From NCBI RefSeq assembly GCF_010499255.1, contig NZ_JAAGRN010000003.1, forward strand, positions 1 through 64,000: DNA of 64,000 nucleotides. Reading direction: 5' to 3'. This document shows, in pieces, positions 62,334 to 64,000 of the stretch (its first letter is position 1; each line of letters begins with the position of its first letter). The DNA is from Sheuella amnicola (GTDB taxonomy: Bacteria; Pseudomonadota; Gammaproteobacteria; Burkholderiales; Burkholderiaceae_B). The translations under genes were made by a program, and so were the position numbers. The notes below the pieces were generated by a model. That model saw nothing but the letters and a program-made list of their open reading frames with translations. It was not told the origin of the DNA and ran no database searches.

Positions 62334-63194
62334 ATGGCAGACTGCGCGGGTGTCATTTCCCAATTATTCATCTATCCGGTGAAGTCTTGCGCCGGAATCG
62401 AAATCAATGCATCACAACTGACTCCGACCGGACTGGCTATGGATCGCGAATGGATGATTGTCGATCAGGATGGACAATTCCTGACTCAAAGGCAATGTCC
62501 ACACATGGTTTGGATTACTCCGTCGTTATCCGATCGCGCTTTGACGTTGTCCGCGCCAAATTCTCCATCTGTCAGCGTTGCGCTTGATTATCGCGGTCAA
62601 GCGATGCAAGTCACTGTCTGGCGCGACACACTTTGCGCGGATGACATGGGAGACGAAGTCGCCAATTGGTTAGACTCTTTTCTGGCTATCCCCGGCAAGC
62701 GCTTTCGGCTTGTTCGATTCTCAACGCGTGCCCGTAGACTGAGTGCGCCTGAGTGGACGCAGGGCGTGGAAGCGCCAAACAAGTTCAGCGATGGGTTTGC
62801 TCTTCTGGTCGTCACCCAACGTGCCCTGGACGAACTCAATGAACGACTTGTCCTCGCCGGTCATCCATCCGTCGGCATGTCCAGATTTCGTCCAAACCTC
62901 GTAATCGAAAGTATGGATGCCCACGCGGAAGACCACATTGCTCAGATAGCCATCCAAACAGCTGGTGGAACCGTGACACTTGATCTGGTCAAACCCTGCC
63001 CGCGTTGCGCCATTCCCGATATCGATCCCTATAGCGCGTCATCATCGCCAGAAGTCAATCAAACGCTGTCGGATTATCGCCGACTGGATTTACTGGACGG
63101 AGCGATCTGCTTTGGCATGAACGCGGTTGTGCGCCACGGCAATGAATTAACCTTACACGTCGGACTCCCTGTCGAGGCCAACTACAAAATCTGA
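62334..63194 (+). CDS. MOSC-domain protein (molybdenum-cofactor/mARC-like)
   Basis: 286-residue protein. The N-terminal MOSC-N barrel starts FIYPVKSCAGIEINASQ. The C-terminal MOSC domain has FRPNLVIES and the cofactor cysteine region DLVKPCPRCAIPDID. Relatives bind the molybdenum cofactor and reduce N-hydroxylated compounds (YcbX/mARC type). It lacks a fused ferredoxin domain, so it would need a separate electron donor. It stands alone downstream of divergent yajQ. Confidence 0.91.
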   Translation: MADCAGVISQLFIYPVKSCAGIEINASQLTPTGLAMDREWMIVDQDGQFLTQRQCPHMVWITPSLSDRALTLSAPNSPSVSVALDYRGQAMQVTVWRDTLCADDMGDEVANWLDSFLAIPGKRFRLVRFSTRARRLSAPEWTQGVEAPNKFSDGFALLVVTQRALDELNERLVLAGHPSVGMSRFRPNLVIESMDAHAEDHIAQIAIQTAGGTVTLDLVKPCPRCAIPDIDPYSASSSPEVNQTLSDYRRLDLLDGAICFGMNAVVRHGNELTLHVGLPVEANYKI

Positions 63195-63243
63195 CAAGAA
63201 TACTTATCCCATTTAACGCAACGATTTAAATCAGGAGACTCGA

Positions 63244-63402
63244 ATGATCATGATGTTGCCCTTTCTGACCGCGCTGATCGCCACATGGCTTGGCATGCGA
63301 GGCCAACGCAACGCATCCATCAGCGTCTGGGCTGTCACATTCGTGATTTATCTGGCGTGGATGAAATACCACATGACCGACAAATTAAATATCTCCCTTT
63401 GA
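63244..63402 (+). CDS. DUF5993-family small membrane protein
   Basis: A 52-residue open frame, too short for many gene callers. It starts with MIMMLPFLTALIATWLGMRG, then ASISVWAVTFVIYLAWMKYH and a polar tail. It has two hydrophobic segments with an arginine-rich turn between them, which fits the DUF5993 family found beside DsbB-like genes. CAGGAGA (63232-63238) is a strong ribosome-binding site, and the dsbB-like gene starts seven bases after its stop. It probably assists the DsbB-like protein; its biochemical role is unknown. Confidence 0.85.
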   Translation: MIMMLPFLTALIATWLGMRGQRNASISVWAVTFVIYLAWMKYHMTDKLNISL

Positions 63403-63409
63403 GAGAATC

Positions 63410-63988
63410 ATGATGACAACTTCGACCTCTTCTGAACACTTCGATCAGCAGTCTTCGCTCTCTTATTGGTTGAATCTGCTTGCCTTGCTAGGAATATGCG
63501 GGTCATTGATCATTGCGTTTGCCTACCAGATTGTTTTAAACGAAATACCGTGCCCGTTATGCCAACTGCAGCGGGTTGCGTTGATTCTCGCAGGCATCGG
63601 CATGATGCTCAATATCCGTTTTGGTGCATCCGCAGTTCATTACGCCATCATCATTATTTCCGCACTTGGTGGCATGACTGCATCAGGCAGGCAAATTTTG
63701 CTGCACATCGCACCAGGTGATACCGGGTACGGTTCGGATCTTTTTGGATTGCATTTTTACACGTGGGGCTTTATTTCGTTTGCCGTCATTTTAATTTTTT
63801 CCGCCGTCATGCTTTGCATCGATCGCAATCATATGCAGCTTAGACAACCTTCAGCGCCCCAAACCATTACAACACTGGCCATTCTGTTTTTTTTAGCGCT
63901 GATCGCTGCCAACACTGTAAGTTCAGTCATGGTATGCCAGTTCGGCGCCTGTCCCGATGACCCGACCGGTTATCTCTGGAAGTTCTAA
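63410..63988 (+). CDS. Disulfide bond formation protein B-like, five-helix variant
   Basis: 192-residue membrane oxidoreductase of the DsbB family, which passes electrons from DsbA to quinones. The redox pair C48-P-L-C51 lies after the first helix, as usual. The periplasmic loop around residues 96-112 lacks the second cysteine pair found in the classical protein. Instead there is a fifth helix (~150-172) followed by C176 and C181 (CQFGACP) near the C-terminus, which would then face the periplasm. The YTWGF segment replaces the usual loop end. ATG 63413 is an alternative start. Confidence 0.88.
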   Translation: MMTTSTSSEHFDQQSSLSYWLNLLALLGICGSLIIAFAYQIVLNEIPCPLCQLQRVALILAGIGMMLNIRFGASAVHYAIIIISALGGMTASGRQILLHIAPGDTGYGSDLFGLHFYTWGFISFAVILIFSAVMLCIDRNHMQLRQPSAPQTITTLAILFFLALIAANTVSSVMVCQFGACPDDPTGYLWKF

Positions 63989-64000
63989 TTGATCAAGCCG

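Noticed and set aside
1..64000. tRNA, rRNA, CRISPR arrays or riboswitches
   Set aside because: Intergenic gaps were read by eye. None showed a cloverleaf pattern, a repeat-spacer array or a known riboswitch core; nearly all gaps are under 200 bases. A covariance-model scan would be more sensitive.

Overview
The window is a bacterial chromosome segment, densely packed, with about 62 protein genes. Its gene content points to the Betaproteobacteria, order Burkholderiales, possibly an Alcaligenaceae-like relative. The indicators are three orphan Bug-type (TTT family) periplasmic receptors, a soluble NAD-dependent FdsGBACD formate dehydrogenase, repeated CaiB-type CoA-transferase modules, a DUF5993-DsbB pair, and many LysR regulators. 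Genus and species cannot be read from the sequence alone. I see no rRNA, tRNA or CRISPR.

Left end (1-479): the right end of an ISL3-like insertion sequence, with the C-terminus of its transposase and a terminal inverted repeat. After an AT-rich gap, 778-16990 holds twelve co-directional genes. They encode a PotABC-type ABC importer, the trifunctional proline catabolic enzyme PutA, a metal-dependent amidohydrolase, a COG0523 GTPase, the importer's probable binding protein, a CocE-type serine hydrolase, a Bug receptor, an enoyl-CoA hydratase/isomerase and an ADP-forming acyl-CoA synthetase. A convergent LysR gene closes the block. The set looks like an uptake and breakdown route for a conjugated proline-containing compound, which is my inference.

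18011-25355: a class I aminotransferase, a complete polar amino-acid ABC importer, an acyl-CoA thioesterase, the AzlCD branched-chain amino-acid exporter and a secreted serine beta-lactamase-like hydrolase. 25426-28830 (minus strand): a PhnD-like binding lipoprotein overlapping a membrane diguanylate cyclase, followed by a ferric-reductase-like flavocytochrome.

28999-37340 is carboxylate metabolism: an iron-type alcohol dehydrogenase with a Bug receptor, a second divergent Bug receptor, a LysR regulator, a tartrate/malate-type dehydrogenase and a full TRAP transporter. 37528-48592 is a second long plus-strand run: an MBL hydrolase, a CoA-transferase, an enoyl-CoA hydratase, an HMG-CoA-lyase-like enzyme and an MmgE/PrpD protein. 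The last of these overlaps the first gene of the fdsG-fdsB-fdsA-fdhD-fdsD formate dehydrogenase operon.

48625-50960 (minus) is a tight folE-BLUF-MFS operon, which places a complete blue-light sensor between GTP cyclohydrolase I and a transporter. 51600-54575 is a second HMG-CoA-lyase/CoA-transferase module with an SDR-like protein that lacks the usual catalytic residues. 54607-57570 (minus) is the otnK-otnC-denD set for four-carbon sugar acids such as D-erythronate. The right end carries DoxX, pirin and a divergent LysR with a strong palindromic operator candidate, then ogt, an old-yellow-enzyme oxidoreductase, YajQ, a MOSC protein, a 52-residue DUF5993 membrane protein and a DsbB variant whose second cysteine pair has moved to the C-terminus.
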